Assembly: GCF_018780565.1 (NCBI RefSeq)
Contig: NZ_JADMJN010000005.1
Coordinates: 62,001 to 126,000, forward strand
Length of the DNA: 64,000 nt
Origin: Rhodoferax sp.
Lineage (GTDB): Bacteria; Pseudomonadota; Gammaproteobacteria; Burkholderiales; Burkholderiaceae_C
Reading direction: 5' to 3'
Below, one piece after another: positions 1 through 9,311 of this stretch (within the stretch, counting starts at the first letter, position 1; each line of letters begins with the position of its first letter). The translations under genes were made by a program, and so were the position numbers. The notes below the pieces were generated by a model. It had not been told where the DNA came from. It made no database searches and worked only from the letters and a program-made list of their open reading frames with translations.

Positions 1-1011
1 GCGCTCCACCAGGCCCAGCAGCAGTTGCAGCAGCTCTTCGCGCCGCCGCTCCGACAGGCGGCCGATCATGCCGAAATCAATGAAGGCAATGCGGTTGTCG
101 CTCAGGTAAAACACGTTACCGGGGTGCGGATCGGCATGAAAGAAGCCATCCTGCACAATCATCTTGAGTACCGCGTGGGCGCCGCGCTGTGCCAGCAGGG
201 TGCGGTTGAAACCGGCCTGCGGGGTGAGCTGGTCCAGCTTGTCGCCGGGAATACCGCCCACATAGTCCTGTACATTGACGCGTTCGCCAGTGTGAGCCCA
301 GTGCACACGTGGAATCACGATATGGGGCAGCAGCGCCATGTTGGCGGCAATGCGTTCAGCGTGGCGGCATTCGGCGGCCAGGTCCAGCTCGCGGCGCAGT
401 GATTTGGCAAACTCGCGCACCAGCAGTTGTGGGCGATAGGGTTTGAGCGCGGGCATTTCGGACTCTGCCAGCGCTGCCAGGCGCCCCAGCAGGCGCAAGT
501 CGGCTTCGATCACGTCTGTGATGCCGGGGCGGCGGATCTTGACGATGACTTCGGTGCCGTCCTTGAGTTGTGCGCGATGTACCTGTGCGATGGACGCTGC
601 CGCCAGCGGCTCCACGTCAAAGCGGGCAAAAATGTCTTGCGGTTCACCGCCCAGGTCTTCGCGCAATTGGGGTAGCAGCACATCGAGCGCGATCGCCGGC
701 ACGTGGCTGTGAAGTTTTTCAAACTCGGTAATCCACTCGGGGCCAAACAGGTCGGCACGGCCCGCCAGGATTTGCCCGAGTTTGACGAAGGTGGGGCCCA
801 GCTCTTCCATGGCCAGCCGCACCTGAACCGGGGGCTCAATGCGCGCGAGATCGGCCGCGTGCTCCCAGTGCAGGGCGTGACCCGCCCGCTCCAGCCGGTC
901 GGCAAGGCCCAGGCGGCGTACGCTGTCGCCAAAGCCGTGGCGAATCAACACACCCACAATTTCATTGAGGCGGCCCATGTCACGGGCAGCGCCCAAAGTC
1001 TCGATCAGCAT
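1..1011 (-). CDS. ABC1/AarF/UbiB-family atypical kinase (C-terminus cut by window edge)
   Basis: The reverse strand translates from an ATG at 1011 without a stop to base 1, giving 337 residues. The KxGQ signature of the ABC1 (UbiB/Coq8) family appears as VKLGQ, followed by the Ala-rich AAAS nucleotide loop (PLAAASIAQVHRA), a VAIK-like VIVKIRRPG strand, HADPHPGN as catalytic loop and DFGMIG as metal-binding DFG. Family members are atypical kinase/ATPases that support ubiquinone synthesis, probably at the inner membrane. The N-terminus does not look like classical UbiB of this group, so it may be a UbiB paralogue. The start lies 30 bases after the cytochrome c stop, so the two are probably co-transcribed. 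The C-terminal tail, where UbiB carries membrane helices, is outside the window. Confidence 0.85.
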   Translation of the reverse strand, partial: MLIETLGAARDMGRLNEIVGVLIRHGFGDSVRRLGLADRLERAGHALHWEHAADLARIEPPVQVRLAMEELGPTFVKLGQILAGRADLFGPEWITEFEKLHSHVPAIALDVLLPQLREDLGGEPQDIFARFDVEPLAAASIAQVHRAQLKDGTEVIVKIRRPGITDVIEADLRLLGRLAALAESEMPALKPYRPQLLVREFAKSLRRELDLAAECRHAERIAANMALLPHIVIPRVHWAHTGERVNVQDYVGGIPGDKLDQLTPQAGFNRTLLAQRGAHAVLKMIVQDGFFHADPHPGNVFYLSDNRIAFIDFGMIGRLSERRREELLQLLLGLVER

Positions 1012-1041
1012 GATCGGATGATAGCGCCGCGTTCCCTGTCT

Positions 1042-1944
1042 TTAAGGTTTGCCTGACTTTGCTGGCAGGTTGCTCAGGTAAAGATGCAGCGCGCGCACGT
1101 CGGTGTCGCTCATTTCACTCAAGGAGGTAAAGGGCATGACCTGCACTGCGCTGCCGTCAGCGCGTTTGCCGGTTTTGAACATTTTCATGAATGCATCGGC
1201 ATTCGCATAGCGCGCCATGACGGCGCCCGGGCGCAGGTCGGCAGCGGCGGGCCATTCCGGCGGACCACCCGGTATCTTGCCGCCAGCCAGATTGGCGCCG
1301 TGGCAGCCTATGCACATATGGGCCACATAGGCGCCATGCGCGAGGTTCACACCTTCGGCCACAGGCTGGGCGGGCGCCAGCGCGTGGTTGATTTTTTCGG
1401 CTGCATCGGGTATCAGGCCAATGCCGTAGAGCGCCTTGACGGGTGGTGGAAGGTCCACTACCGGCCCACCGCCGGACGCCGCTGCCAGGTTGCGTACCCA
1501 GGCCACCAGCGACGCGAGGTCGTCATCGGTGAGGCGGTTGTAGTCTTCGCTGGGCATGATCATCAGCGCTCGTCCAGTGGGGCTGATGCCATGGCGGATG
1601 CTGCGCTCCCAGTCTTGCGCGGTGTAGCGCACCGTGACGCTGCCGGGGCCTGAGGTGATGTTGGGCCCCGCGATGCGCAGACCTTTGCCGTCGTCCAGAA
1701 ACATGCGGCCGGCGCCGTTTTTGCCATGGCAGTCCACGCAGCCGCGGGAGGCGTACAGATAGCGGCCACGCGCCAGTGCCGCCGCATCGCTGCGCAGGGC
1801 CACGCCCTTGACGTTGACCTGAATCTGGCGGTTCATCTTGCGTTCGGCCAGCAAAGTGCCAGCCAGGAGGGCTGCGCCTGCCAGGACAACAAGCGCGGCC
1901 AACGCAAGGGCGGCGCGCAGAGTCCATTTCTTCCATTTGTTCAT
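1042..1944 (-). CDS. Membrane-anchored diheme cytochrome c
   Basis: About 300 residues. An N-terminal hydrophobic segment (residues 10-32) acts as signal or anchor for the periplasm. Two c-type heme sites follow, CVDCH near residue 69 and CIGCH near 211, each in a cytochrome-c domain with a plausible distal Met (IMPS and VMPF). The pattern resembles the diheme c subunits that serve alcohol or aldehyde dehydrogenases, or cbb3-linked electron carriers; no dehydrogenase gene is visible nearby, so the donor is unknown. I chose the ATG at 1944 because GGGAGGT lies five bases upstream; a 12-residue longer frame from 1980 has no such site. The downstream gene is the ABC1 kinase, which may link it to quinone-based respiration (inference). 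Confidence 0.85.
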   Translation of the reverse strand: MNKWKKWTLRAALALAALVVLAGAALLAGTLLAERKMNRQIQVNVKGVALRSDAAALARGRYLYASRGCVDCHGKNGAGRMFLDDGKGLRIAGPNITSGPGSVTVRYTAQDWERSIRHGISPTGRALMIMPSEDYNRLTDDDLASLVAWVRNLAAASGGGPVVDLPPPVKALYGIGLIPDAAEKINHALAPAQPVAEGVNLAHGAYVAHMCIGCHGANLAGGKIPGGPPEWPAAADLRPGAVMARYANADAFMKMFKTGKRADGSAVQVMPFTSLSEMSDTDVRALHLYLSNLPAKSGKP

Positions 1945-2079
1945 GGGTACCTCCCTATAGGCAAGGGCTTGAAAAGTCACATTTCATCCAAAAATAGAAA
2001 ATAAATCAAATTTGTCTGTGACGAGCCTGCTGCCATGGCCGGCGCAATCGGGCCGCGGAAAAAGGCAAAATGGAAGGCT

Positions 2080-2823
2080 ATGCAAACACCCACTCGCTCG
2101 TTAAATCTCATTGGTGCCACCAATTTTCGTGATCTTGGCGGTTACGCCGCGCAGGGCGGACGCGCGGTGCGCTGGCGCAAGCTTTTCCGTTCGGACCATT
2201 TGGCCGCGCTGACCCCGGAGGATCTGGCGACGCTTGCCAAACTGGGCCTGTCACGCGCTTACGACTTTCGCGGTGTCGCCGAGCGTGCAGCGGTGCCCTA
2301 TGCGTTGCCAGGCGTGGCCTCGTATTCCTTGTCGATTGAGCCCACCGTGGTGCAGCGCATGAAGGACCTGCTGGAGGCGGGCCACAAGTTGACAGCCCAG
2401 GAAACGGTGGGTCTGATGCAGCAAACCTACCGTGCATTTGTGCATGACAACTCGCATCGCTTTGCCGAACTCTTTGCGCAACTTCTGGACAACGATACCC
2501 CGTTGGTTTTTCATTGCACGGCAGGCAAGGATCGAACCGGTTTTGCCGCCGCGCTCATATTGCTGGCCCTGGGCGTGTCACGTCCGGTGGTGATGCAGGA
2601 CTACCTGCTGACCAATGATTTTTTTCGCATGCCGCACTCGCCGCCCGGTTTAGCGCCGCAAGAGGTGCTGGACGTGCTCTGGCGCGTGCAAGAGGATTTT
2701 CTGGACGCCGCGCTGCAGGTGGTGGAGCACGACTATGGTGGGGTGCAGCAGTATCTGGTGAAGCAACTGGGTGTCGGCCCCACCGAGCAGGCCCGGCTGG
2801 AAGCGCTGTACCTGCAGGCTTAG
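2080..2823 (+). CDS. Tyrosine-protein phosphatase (Y_phosphatase3 type)
   Basis: About 247 residues. The P-loop HCTAGKDRTG fits the HCxxGKxR signature of bacterial dual-specificity/tyrosine phosphatases related to MptpB, with Cys as nucleophile and Arg for phosphate binding. NFRDLGG near the N-terminus is the usual opening motif of this family. It would remove phosphate from Tyr/Ser proteins or phosphoinositides in the cytoplasm; no partner kinase gene is nearby. The in-frame ATG at 2035 would add 15 basic residues; I prefer 2080, where the family homology begins and GGAAGG lies just upstream. Its last four bases overlap the end of the convergent pabBC gene. Confidence 0.83.
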   Translation: MQTPTRSLNLIGATNFRDLGGYAAQGGRAVRWRKLFRSDHLAALTPEDLATLAKLGLSRAYDFRGVAERAAVPYALPGVASYSLSIEPTVVQRMKDLLEAGHKLTAQETVGLMQQTYRAFVHDNSHRFAELFAQLLDNDTPLVFHCTAGKDRTGFAAALILLALGVSRPVVMQDYLLTNDFFRMPHSPPGLAPQEVLDVLWRVQEDFLDAALQVVEHDYGGVQQYLVKQLGVGPTEQARLEALYLQA

Positions 2824-4721
2824 TCTTCACTCAGCTCCGCACGGACCAAGCCGCGCAATGAACTGCAAATGGCCAGAGCCTGGGCCTGCTGCAGATCGGG
2901 CAAGGTCAAGGCTCGTTGCCCGAGAGCGGGCCAACGTGAGAGCAAGCGCCCGCGCATGACGCCAGGCAGCAGGCCACAGGTCAAGGGCGGGGTCCACCAC
3001 TTCCCCTCAAGCTGAACAAAGAGGTTGCTGCGGGCGCCTTCCGTTATTTCCTGTCTGTCATTGACAAAAATTTCATCAAACGCACCGTGCGCCGTGGCAT
3101 GGCGAATGGCCTGGTCGTAGCCGCTGCGCAGCGATGTCTTGTGCGCCAGTAAAGCCAACTCAAAGGCAGGTACGCGGCTTGCAGACAGCACCAGCTTGAC
3201 TGGACCAGGAGCCAGTGGCGCCAGCACACTGTGCGCTATTTGCACGCTGCCGTCATGTGCCAGGTCCAGGCGCAGGCGGCAGCTTGTGTCGGGTGGGTGT
3301 TGTGCCGACGTGTGTGTCAAATAGTGCGCCAATTGCGCACGCACCTCGGCCTCATTGAACCTGAAGCCCAGGAGCTTTGCACTGCTTGCCAGCCGGGCCA
3401 GGTGCAGATCAAGACGCGCGAGTCTGCCACCCTGTAAACGCAGGGTCTCAAACAGGGTAAAGCCCGGGTCCAGCCCGGTCAGAAAGGATGCTTTCAGGCG
3501 CGATTCCGCATACTCGCTGTCGGCCGTCGAGTCCATGACGATGCCGCCGCCCACGCCCAGCGTGGCGGGGCGCAGGCCTTGTTGCTCGTTACCCAGGGTC
3601 AGGGTGCGGATCGCCACAGACAGGCAGAAGTTGCCGCAGGATTGATCGGCCTGTGGGGCATCCAGCCAACCAATGGCGCCGGTGTAGAGCCCGCGCGGTG
3701 TGGACTCCAGACCCGCGATCAGCTTCATGGTGTTGAGCTTGGGCGCGCCGGTGATGGAGCCGCAGGGGTGCAGCGCTGCCAGCACCTTGGCAAAGTCCAT
3801 GCCGGGTGCAAGCACCGAGGTGATGGTCGAGGTCATCTGGTGCGCGGTGCGATAGCTTTCGATGGCGAAAAGCGCAGGCACTTTGACTGAGCCCACAGCC
3901 GATATCCGTCCCAGATCGTTGCGCAGCAGGTCGACGATCATCACGTTCTCGGCCCGGTTCTTGGGGTCGTTGGCGAGCCATTGCGCATTCTTCTGGTCTT
4001 GTTCGGGCGAGTCACCACGCGCCGCCGTGCCTTTCATGGGGCGAGCCAGCAGTTGTCCCGCGTCATGGCGAATAAAGAGTTCAGGCGAACAGGACAAAAC
4101 CCAGCGGCTTTCCTCGGGCAGGTCGCTCAAGGCGTTCAGGTGGGGTGACGATGGCAAGGCGATCAGCGCCCCAAACGGTACCGCCTGGCGGTCTCGCAGG
4201 CGCCGGTACAGCCCTAGAGGTGTGCCGTACTGCTGGCCATGCAGCCGGTAGGTGTAGTTGACCTGGTAGGTTTCGCCTGCGGCAACGCGTGCATGGATGG
4301 CGGCGATGGCTGTATTGAATTGCGCCCGGCTCACGCTCGCGGTCCATCCTGCAACACCGGCCGGCGTGGCGGACTCGGCGTCGTCCATGCGGGCAAGCCA
4401 GTGTGTGACCTGCGCTTCAGACAGGAAGGCCAAGTCACGAAACAGCAGGATGCTCAACCTGCTGTTTCCGGGCACGGGCAGTGCGCTGCCCCATTCATAG
4501 TCAGCGAGCACGGCAGCGTGCAGGCCGGAGGCGATGTCTGCCTGAATGCTTGGCCACAGTGCCACCAGGGCGCCAGGGTCTGCGCAGACGTGCGCTTTGA
4601 CAAAGCCTGTGTAGAGGCGGCTGCTGGGGTGCCCGGCACTGGCCTTGCAGTCGTCCAGCAGCACAAAGCAGTCAGGCACGTGGGCTTTGGGTGAATGATC
4701 TGTCACGGCGGAAAGATTCAA
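2820..4721 (-). CDS. pabBC: Fused aminodeoxychorismate synthase component I / aminodeoxychorismate lyase
   Basis: 633 residues making p-aminobenzoate for folate. The first ~400 residues are the chorismate-binding domain. The motif RPMKGTAARG carries the Lys that marks PabB (PIKGT type) rather than the Ala of anthranilate synthase TrpE. Further chorismate-site motifs are GSITGAPK and YTGAIGW. Residues ~420-633 are a class IV PLP fold, with HKTSLRSGYDQ carrying the probable PLP lysine and ITEGARSNLF as conserved element, so the lyase (PabC) is fused in-frame. No glutaminase subunit (PabA) is nearby. The start is uncertain: TTG at 4721 or GTG at 4706, neither with a good Shine-Dalgarno. It lies downstream of rpoD but behind a strong terminator. 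Confidence 0.9.
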   Translation of the reverse strand: MNLSAVTDHSPKAHVPDCFVLLDDCKASAGHPSSRLYTGFVKAHVCADPGALVALWPSIQADIASGLHAAVLADYEWGSALPVPGNSRLSILLFRDLAFLSEAQVTHWLARMDDAESATPAGVAGWTASVSRAQFNTAIAAIHARVAAGETYQVNYTYRLHGQQYGTPLGLYRRLRDRQAVPFGALIALPSSPHLNALSDLPEESRWVLSCSPELFIRHDAGQLLARPMKGTAARGDSPEQDQKNAQWLANDPKNRAENVMIVDLLRNDLGRISAVGSVKVPALFAIESYRTAHQMTSTITSVLAPGMDFAKVLAALHPCGSITGAPKLNTMKLIAGLESTPRGLYTGAIGWLDAPQADQSCGNFCLSVAIRTLTLGNEQQGLRPATLGVGGGIVMDSTADSEYAESRLKASFLTGLDPGFTLFETLRLQGGRLARLDLHLARLASSAKLLGFRFNEAEVRAQLAHYLTHTSAQHPPDTSCRLRLDLAHDGSVQIAHSVLAPLAPGPVKLVLSASRVPAFELALLAHKTSLRSGYDQAIRHATAHGAFDEIFVNDRQEITEGARSNLFVQLEGKWWTPPLTCGLLPGVMRGRLLSRWPALGQRALTLPDLQQAQALAICSSLRGLVRAELSED

Positions 4722-4746
4722 AAGATTTTATTGCTACCAAAAAAAT

Positions 4747-4783
4747 AGCGCCTTACGCCCTGTATACGAGGGCCTAAGGCGCT
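4747..4783 (-). terminator. Rho-independent terminator of rpoD
   Basis: Perfect outer stem AGCGCCTTA / TAAGGCGCT with an inner GCCCT/AGGGC stem. On the minus strand it is followed by ATTTTTTT (4739-4746). The other side also has a short T-run, but both flanking genes are on the minus strand, so it ends rpoD transcription 22 bases after the stop and insulates pabBC. Confidence 0.85.
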
Positions 4784-4804
4784 TTTTGACGGACTAAGTG
4801 GCGT

Positions 4805-7153
4805 TTACAGGGTATCGGTAAAGCTGCGCAGCTTGTCGGAGCGGCTGGGGTGCTTGAGCTTGCGCAAGGCCTTGGCTTCGATCTGGCGAATGCGTTCGCG
4901 CGTCACGTCAAACTGTTTGCCCACCTCTTCCAGGGTGTGATCGGAAGTCATCTCGATACCGAAGCGCATGCGCAGCACCTTGGCTTCGCGTGGTGTCAGG
5001 CTGTCCAGAATGTCTTTGACCACATCGCGCAGGCCGGCCTGCATCGCGGCTTCCATCGGGGCGGTGTTGGCACCGTCTTCGATGAAATCGCCCAGGTGGC
5101 TGTCGTCATCGTCACCGATGGGTGTTTCCATGGAAATCGGCTCTTTGGCGATTTTCATGATCTTGCGGATCTTGTCTTCCGGAATCTCCATGCGCTCGGC
5201 CAGCACGGAAGCATCGGGCTCGAAGCCGAACTCCTGCAGGTGCTGACGGCTGATGCGGTTCATCTTGTTGATGGTTTCGATCATGTGCACCGGAATACGG
5301 ATGGTGCGCGCCTGGTCCGCGATGGAGCGGGTAATGGCCTGGCGAATCCACCAGGTGGCGTAGGTCGAGAACTTGTAGCCGCGGCGGTATTCGAACTTGT
5401 CCACGGCCTTCATCAAACCGATGTTGCCTTCCTGGATCAAATCCAGGAACTGCAGGCCGCGGTTGGTGTACTTCTTGGCAATCGAGATCACCAGACGCAA
5501 GTTGGCCTCGATCATTTCCTTCTTGGCGGCACGTGACGAGTACTCGCCTTCGTTCATGCGCTTGTTGATGTCCTTGAGCTGGTCCAGCGGCACCACCACG
5601 CGGGATTGCAGGTCGGTCAGCTTTTGCTGCAGGTCCTGCACCGGGGGAATGTTGCGCCCCATGATGGCGCTCCAGGGCTTGCCAGCAGCAGCTTGTTTTT
5701 CGATCCATTTCAGGTTCAGCAACTGGCTGGCAACCTTGTTGCCGTGCTTGTCGCGGCCGCTGAAATCGGCAATGAAGTTCTCTTGCGGGTAGCCGCACTT
5801 GTCCACGATGATGCGGCGCAGCTCGCGTTCTTTCTTGCGCACATCGTCCACCTGGCCACGCACCATGTCGCACAGCTTCTCAATGGCTTTGGCGGTGAAA
5901 CGAATGGACATCAACTCTTCCGACAAGGCCTTCTGGGCTTTGACGTAGTTGGGCGTGCCGTAGCCTTCCTTGTCGTAGATTTTGTGGATTTTTTCGAAGT
6001 ACTCGCGCAGCTTGTCAAAGCGGGTCAGCGCTTCACGCTTGAGTTCCTCCAGCTTTTTGGTCAACGCCTTGGAGCCGCCTTTGCCGTCGTCATCGTCGGC
6101 TTCGTCGAACTCGTCGAAGTCTTCCTCGGCCACGTAGTCGTCGGCCTCATTGGGGTTGGAGAAGCCGTCCACGATGGTCGTGATGACGACCTTGCCTTCA
6201 CGGATGTCTTCACCCAGACGCAGAATTTCGGCGATGGTGGCAGGGGAGGCGGAAATCGCCTCCATCATGAACATCAGCCCGCCTTCGATGCGCTTGGCGA
6301 TCTCGATTTCGCCTTCACGGGTCAGCAGTTCAACCGTGCCCATTTCACGCATGTACATGCGCACCGGGTCGGTGGTGCGGCCAAACTCGCTGTCCACGGT
6401 GGACAGGGCGGCTTCCGCTTCTTCCTCGGCCTCTTCTTCGGTGGCGGCAGTGGAGACATTGTTGTTAAGCAACAGTGTTTCAGCGTCAGGGGTTTGTTCG
6501 TAGACGGCCACGCCCATGTCGTTGAGCATGGAGATCACGACTTCAAGGGTCTCGGCATCGACCAGCTTGTCGGGCAGGTGGTCGGAAATCTCGCCGTGTG
6601 TCAGGTAGCCGCGGGTCTTGCCCAGCTTGATCAGGGCTTTCAGGCGCAGACGGCGCTTGGCCATGTCTTCTTCGGACAGGACGGTTTCGTCCAGACCAAA
6701 CTCTTTCATCAAGGCGCGTTCTTTGGCCTTGCTGATTTTCATGCGCAGGGGTTTGACTTTTTCCCCGGTGACTACCGGCTCGCCAACCAGATCAGCCTCA
6801 ATGTCGGCCATGTCCATGTCGTCCGAACCAGAGGATTCGGAGGCACTTTTGGGCTTGCGGCCACGCTTGGCACCGGTTTTGGGCGGTGCGTCCGACTCGG
6901 CGGACACGACTTTGGGCGGGCGCCCAGGCTTCTTTTTAACAACAACTTCAGCGGATTCAACGACGGGCGCTTTGGCGGGAGACTTGGATGCGGGCACTGT
7001 TATGACTTTCGTATCGGGCTTCTTGGTAGCGGTCTTGACCGTTACCTTGGCCGCAACCTTGGGGGCGGCGGCTTTGGGTGCCGGTTTGGGGGCAACCTTG
7101 GTAACGGGCTTTGCAGCGGGCTGGACAGGCTTCTTGGACTTTTGAACAGGCAT
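4805..7153 (-). CDS. rpoD: RNA polymerase primary sigma factor sigma-70
   Basis: 782 residues. Region 1.1 lies around residues 150-240, a long acidic non-conserved insert follows (~240-400), region 2 at ~545-615 ([15 protein letters not shown], the -10 recognising helix), region 3 at ~620-690 and region 4.2 at ~735-765 ([19 protein letters not shown], the -35 recognising helix-turn-helix). The first ~115 residues are a low-complexity Lys/Ala/Pro/Val head typical of RpoD in Burkholderiales and absent from E. coli. The start has TGAGG nine bases upstream. It lies downstream of dnaG as in the classical macromolecular-synthesis operon, but has its own promoter overlapping the dnaG stop and a 220-base leader. 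Confidence 0.98.
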   Translation of the reverse strand: MPVQKSKKPVQPAAKPVTKVAPKPAPKAAAPKVAAKVTVKTATKKPDTKVITVPASKSPAKAPVVESAEVVVKKKPGRPPKVVSAESDAPPKTGAKRGRKPKSASESSGSDDMDMADIEADLVGEPVVTGEKVKPLRMKISKAKERALMKEFGLDETVLSEEDMAKRRLRLKALIKLGKTRGYLTHGEISDHLPDKLVDAETLEVVISMLNDMGVAVYEQTPDAETLLLNNNVSTAATEEEAEEEAEAALSTVDSEFGRTTDPVRMYMREMGTVELLTREGEIEIAKRIEGGLMFMMEAISASPATIAEILRLGEDIREGKVVITTIVDGFSNPNEADDYVAEEDFDEFDEADDDDGKGGSKALTKKLEELKREALTRFDKLREYFEKIHKIYDKEGYGTPNYVKAQKALSEELMSIRFTAKAIEKLCDMVRGQVDDVRKKERELRRIIVDKCGYPQENFIADFSGRDKHGNKVASQLLNLKWIEKQAAAGKPWSAIMGRNIPPVQDLQQKLTDLQSRVVVPLDQLKDINKRMNEGEYSSRAAKKEMIEANLRLVISIAKKYTNRGLQFLDLIQEGNIGLMKAVDKFEYRRGYKFSTYATWWIRQAITRSIADQARTIRIPVHMIETINKMNRISRQHLQEFGFEPDASVLAERMEIPEDKIRKIMKIAKEPISMETPIGDDDDSHLGDFIEDGANTAPMEAAMQAGLRDVVKDILDSLTPREAKVLRMRFGIEMTSDHTLEEVGKQFDVTRERIRQIEAKALRKLKHPSRSDKLRSFTDTL

Positions 7154-7380
7154 GTAAAAACCTCAGGACTTCAAAAAAGAAAAGACAGAATGAACAGGCG
7201 CCTCAAAGGAGACCGGCGCAGTTTGTGTGACAGAGGAAAAAAATCCCTCAGTGGCAAGATGTATGGGCGAACATTTGGTGTGCAGCCCTTGCGGTAAGGT
7301 AGCCGGTCGTGAACAGTGAGTGTCATCGTTTGGCTGGGCCCGGAGGTACTGCTGTCGCTCTTGCCGACAATCAACAGAGG

Positions 7381-7408
7381 ATTATACCTCGAATTTTCCG
7401 AAATTCAA
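7381..7408 (-). promoter_or_regulatory. Sigma-70 promoter of rpoD
   Basis: Read on the minus strand: -35 TTGAAT (7403-7408), 16-base spacer, -10 TATAAT (7381-7386, exact consensus). Transcription would start near 7374 and give a leader of about 220 nt before rpoD. The -35 box overlaps the stop codon of dnaG. The -10 lies within GAGG-TATAAT-CCTC, a small inverted repeat. Confidence 0.65.
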
Positions 7409-9279
7409 TCAGAATCGAGGGGCAGGGATTCAAGCTGGCGCCGGCGCGTTTGCAGTTCACGGTAACGGTTCAGGGCGCTTGGATCGGCCTTGGCCGCCTG
7501 AATGGCTTCGGTTTCCTGCTCTTTGAGCCGCTCCACCAGCATGCGGTTGAGCAGGTTGCGCAACTCACTGGCCGATTCCCCGGCTTCATCCGGTTCAACC
7601 AGCTCGAAATCCGCCATCAGGCGAAGCGCAAGGTCTTCGCCTTCATGTCCGCGAAGGCCCTCGCGCAGGGCGATCCAGAGTTGCGGACCATGCTCATGCA
7701 ACTGGCTCTCCAGCCAGACGAACAAGGGCCCGTGCGGCGCTGGCAGCTCACACAGCATGGCGTGGTCTTCGGCTGAGAGGCCCTCGAGCCCGGCCATGTT
7801 GCCCAGCAGAATCCGTGCCGCGTGGTCGGCCCGGGTGGCTGGCCGGGCGCGACTGCCCATACGCGGTCGTTCGGTTCTCTTTTCACGAGAATTTGACCTG
7901 TAGCCACCGTATTCATTGCCTGATTCACTATCTTTTTTATAGTATTTGGTTTTTTCCGTGTGGTGGCTGACTGGCTTGGGGTTCCACAAATCCGTCAACT
8001 CGCGGCTGGACAATTGCACCAGGTCGGCAATCTCGCTCAGCAATTGCAGCTTCAGGGCGCCCTCGGGCAACTGCATCCACAAAGGCTTGGCGTTGCTGGC
8101 CATATGGGCGCGGCCTTCAGCGGTGTTGAGGTCGCAGCCATCGCGGGCCGCGTCGATCAGGAAGCGGCTTAACGGCACCGCTTCGCTCACATAGCGCGCA
8201 AAGGCTTCGCGGCCAAATTCACGGATAAAGCTGTCGGGATCGTGTTCGGCGGGCAAGAACAGGAACTTGACGCTGCGCACATCGGTGGCGAAGGGCAGGG
8301 CGCCGTCCAGTGCCTTGCGCGCCGCGCGCCGACCTGCCGCGTCGCCATCGAAGCTGAACACCACCGAGTCGGTAAAACGAAAGAGTTTTTGCACATGATC
8401 GGTGGTGCAGGCGGTGCCTAGCGTGGCCACCGCGTTGGGAAAACCCAGCTGGGCCAGTGCCACCACGTCCATATAGCCCTCAGTCACCAGCGCATAGCCC
8501 AGGTCGCGCAAGGCGTTGCGCGCCTCGAACAGGCCATACAGTTCGCGGCCCTTGCTGAAGACCGGTGTTTCCGGGGAGTTCAGGTACTTGGGCTTTTCAT
8601 CGCCCAGCACGCGTCCACCAAAGCCGATGCACTCGCCCTTGATGTTGCGGATGGGGAACATGATGCGGTCACGAAACCGGTCGTAGCGCTTTTCGTCTTC
8701 GCCGTCTTCGACGTTCAGGATCACCAGGCCGCTTTCCACCAGCAGGGGTTCGTCGTAGCTTGGGAACACGCTGGCCAGACTACGCCAGCCTTCCGGGGCA
8801 TAACCCAGGCCGTATTGCCGCGCCACCTCACCCGACAGACCGCGGCCTTTGAGGTATTCCACCGCGCGGGGCGAAATTTTGAGTTGTTTTCGGTAGGCGT
8901 CGCCAGCTTTCTCCAGCACGTCCGTCAGGGTGGCCTGTTTTTCCCGCTGCTGCGCGGCTTGTGCCCGGTCCTGCGGGCTGGCGTCGTCCTCGGGCACTTG
9001 CAGGCCATACTGCTGGGCCAGATCCTTCACGGCTTCCACGAAGGTCATGCCGGCGTGGTCCATCAGAAAGCTGATCGCATTGCCATTTTTGCCACAACCA
9101 AAGCAGTGGTAGAACTGTTTGGCCGGGCTGACGGAGAACGACGGTGATTTCTCGCCATGAAATGGGCACAGGCCCATGAAGTTGGCGCCGCCCTTTTTGA
9201 GCTGCACATAGCGCCCGACGATCTCCACCACGTCAGCGCGCGCGAGCAGTTCCTGAATGAAGGTTTGAGGGATTGACAC
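7405..9279 (-). CDS. dnaG: DNA primase
   Basis: 624 residues from a GTG start. The N-terminal CHC2 zinc ribbon is intact (CPFHGEKSPSF, then FHCFGCG-type YHCFGCGKNG, residues ~38-65). The catalytic core follows, with the TOPRIM element LVTEGYMDVVAL near residue 270 and VVFSFDGDAAGRRAA carrying the metal-binding acidic residues. The C-terminal ~150 residues should bind the DnaB helicase. It synthesises RNA primers for replication. A Ser/Arg/Lys-rich linker (residues ~445-490) separates core and C-terminal domain. Normally rpsU precedes dnaG; here the gene upstream, 32 bases away, encodes a phytochelatin-synthase-like protease. Confidence 0.97.
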   Translation of the reverse strand: MSIPQTFIQELLARADVVEIVGRYVQLKKGGANFMGLCPFHGEKSPSFSVSPAKQFYHCFGCGKNGNAISFLMDHAGMTFVEAVKDLAQQYGLQVPEDDASPQDRAQAAQQREKQATLTDVLEKAGDAYRKQLKISPRAVEYLKGRGLSGEVARQYGLGYAPEGWRSLASVFPSYDEPLLVESGLVILNVEDGEDEKRYDRFRDRIMFPIRNIKGECIGFGGRVLGDEKPKYLNSPETPVFSKGRELYGLFEARNALRDLGYALVTEGYMDVVALAQLGFPNAVATLGTACTTDHVQKLFRFTDSVVFSFDGDAAGRRAARKALDGALPFATDVRSVKFLFLPAEHDPDSFIREFGREAFARYVSEAVPLSRFLIDAARDGCDLNTAEGRAHMASNAKPLWMQLPEGALKLQLLSEIADLVQLSSRELTDLWNPKPVSHHTEKTKYYKKDSESGNEYGGYRSNSREKRTERPRMGSRARPATRADHAARILLGNMAGLEGLSAEDHAMLCELPAPHGPLFVWLESQLHEHGPQLWIALREGLRGHEGEDLALRLMADFELVEPDEAGESASELRNLLNRMLVERLKEQETEAIQAAKADPSALNRYRELQTRRRQLESLPLDSD

Positions 9280-9311
9280 GGACGGTATTGTGACCCAGGC
9301 GCGCTGGCAGC

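Noticed and set aside
5606..7297. 563-residue open frame on the plus strand, antisense to rpoD
   Set aside because: It mirrors the biased codons of rpoD, is Gly/Phe/His-rich low complexity, and has no domain.
7171..7374. 67-residue minus-strand frame between dnaG and rpoD
   Set aside because: It lies in the rpoD leader with no ribosome site and no homology; a leader peptide cannot be excluded but is unsupported.
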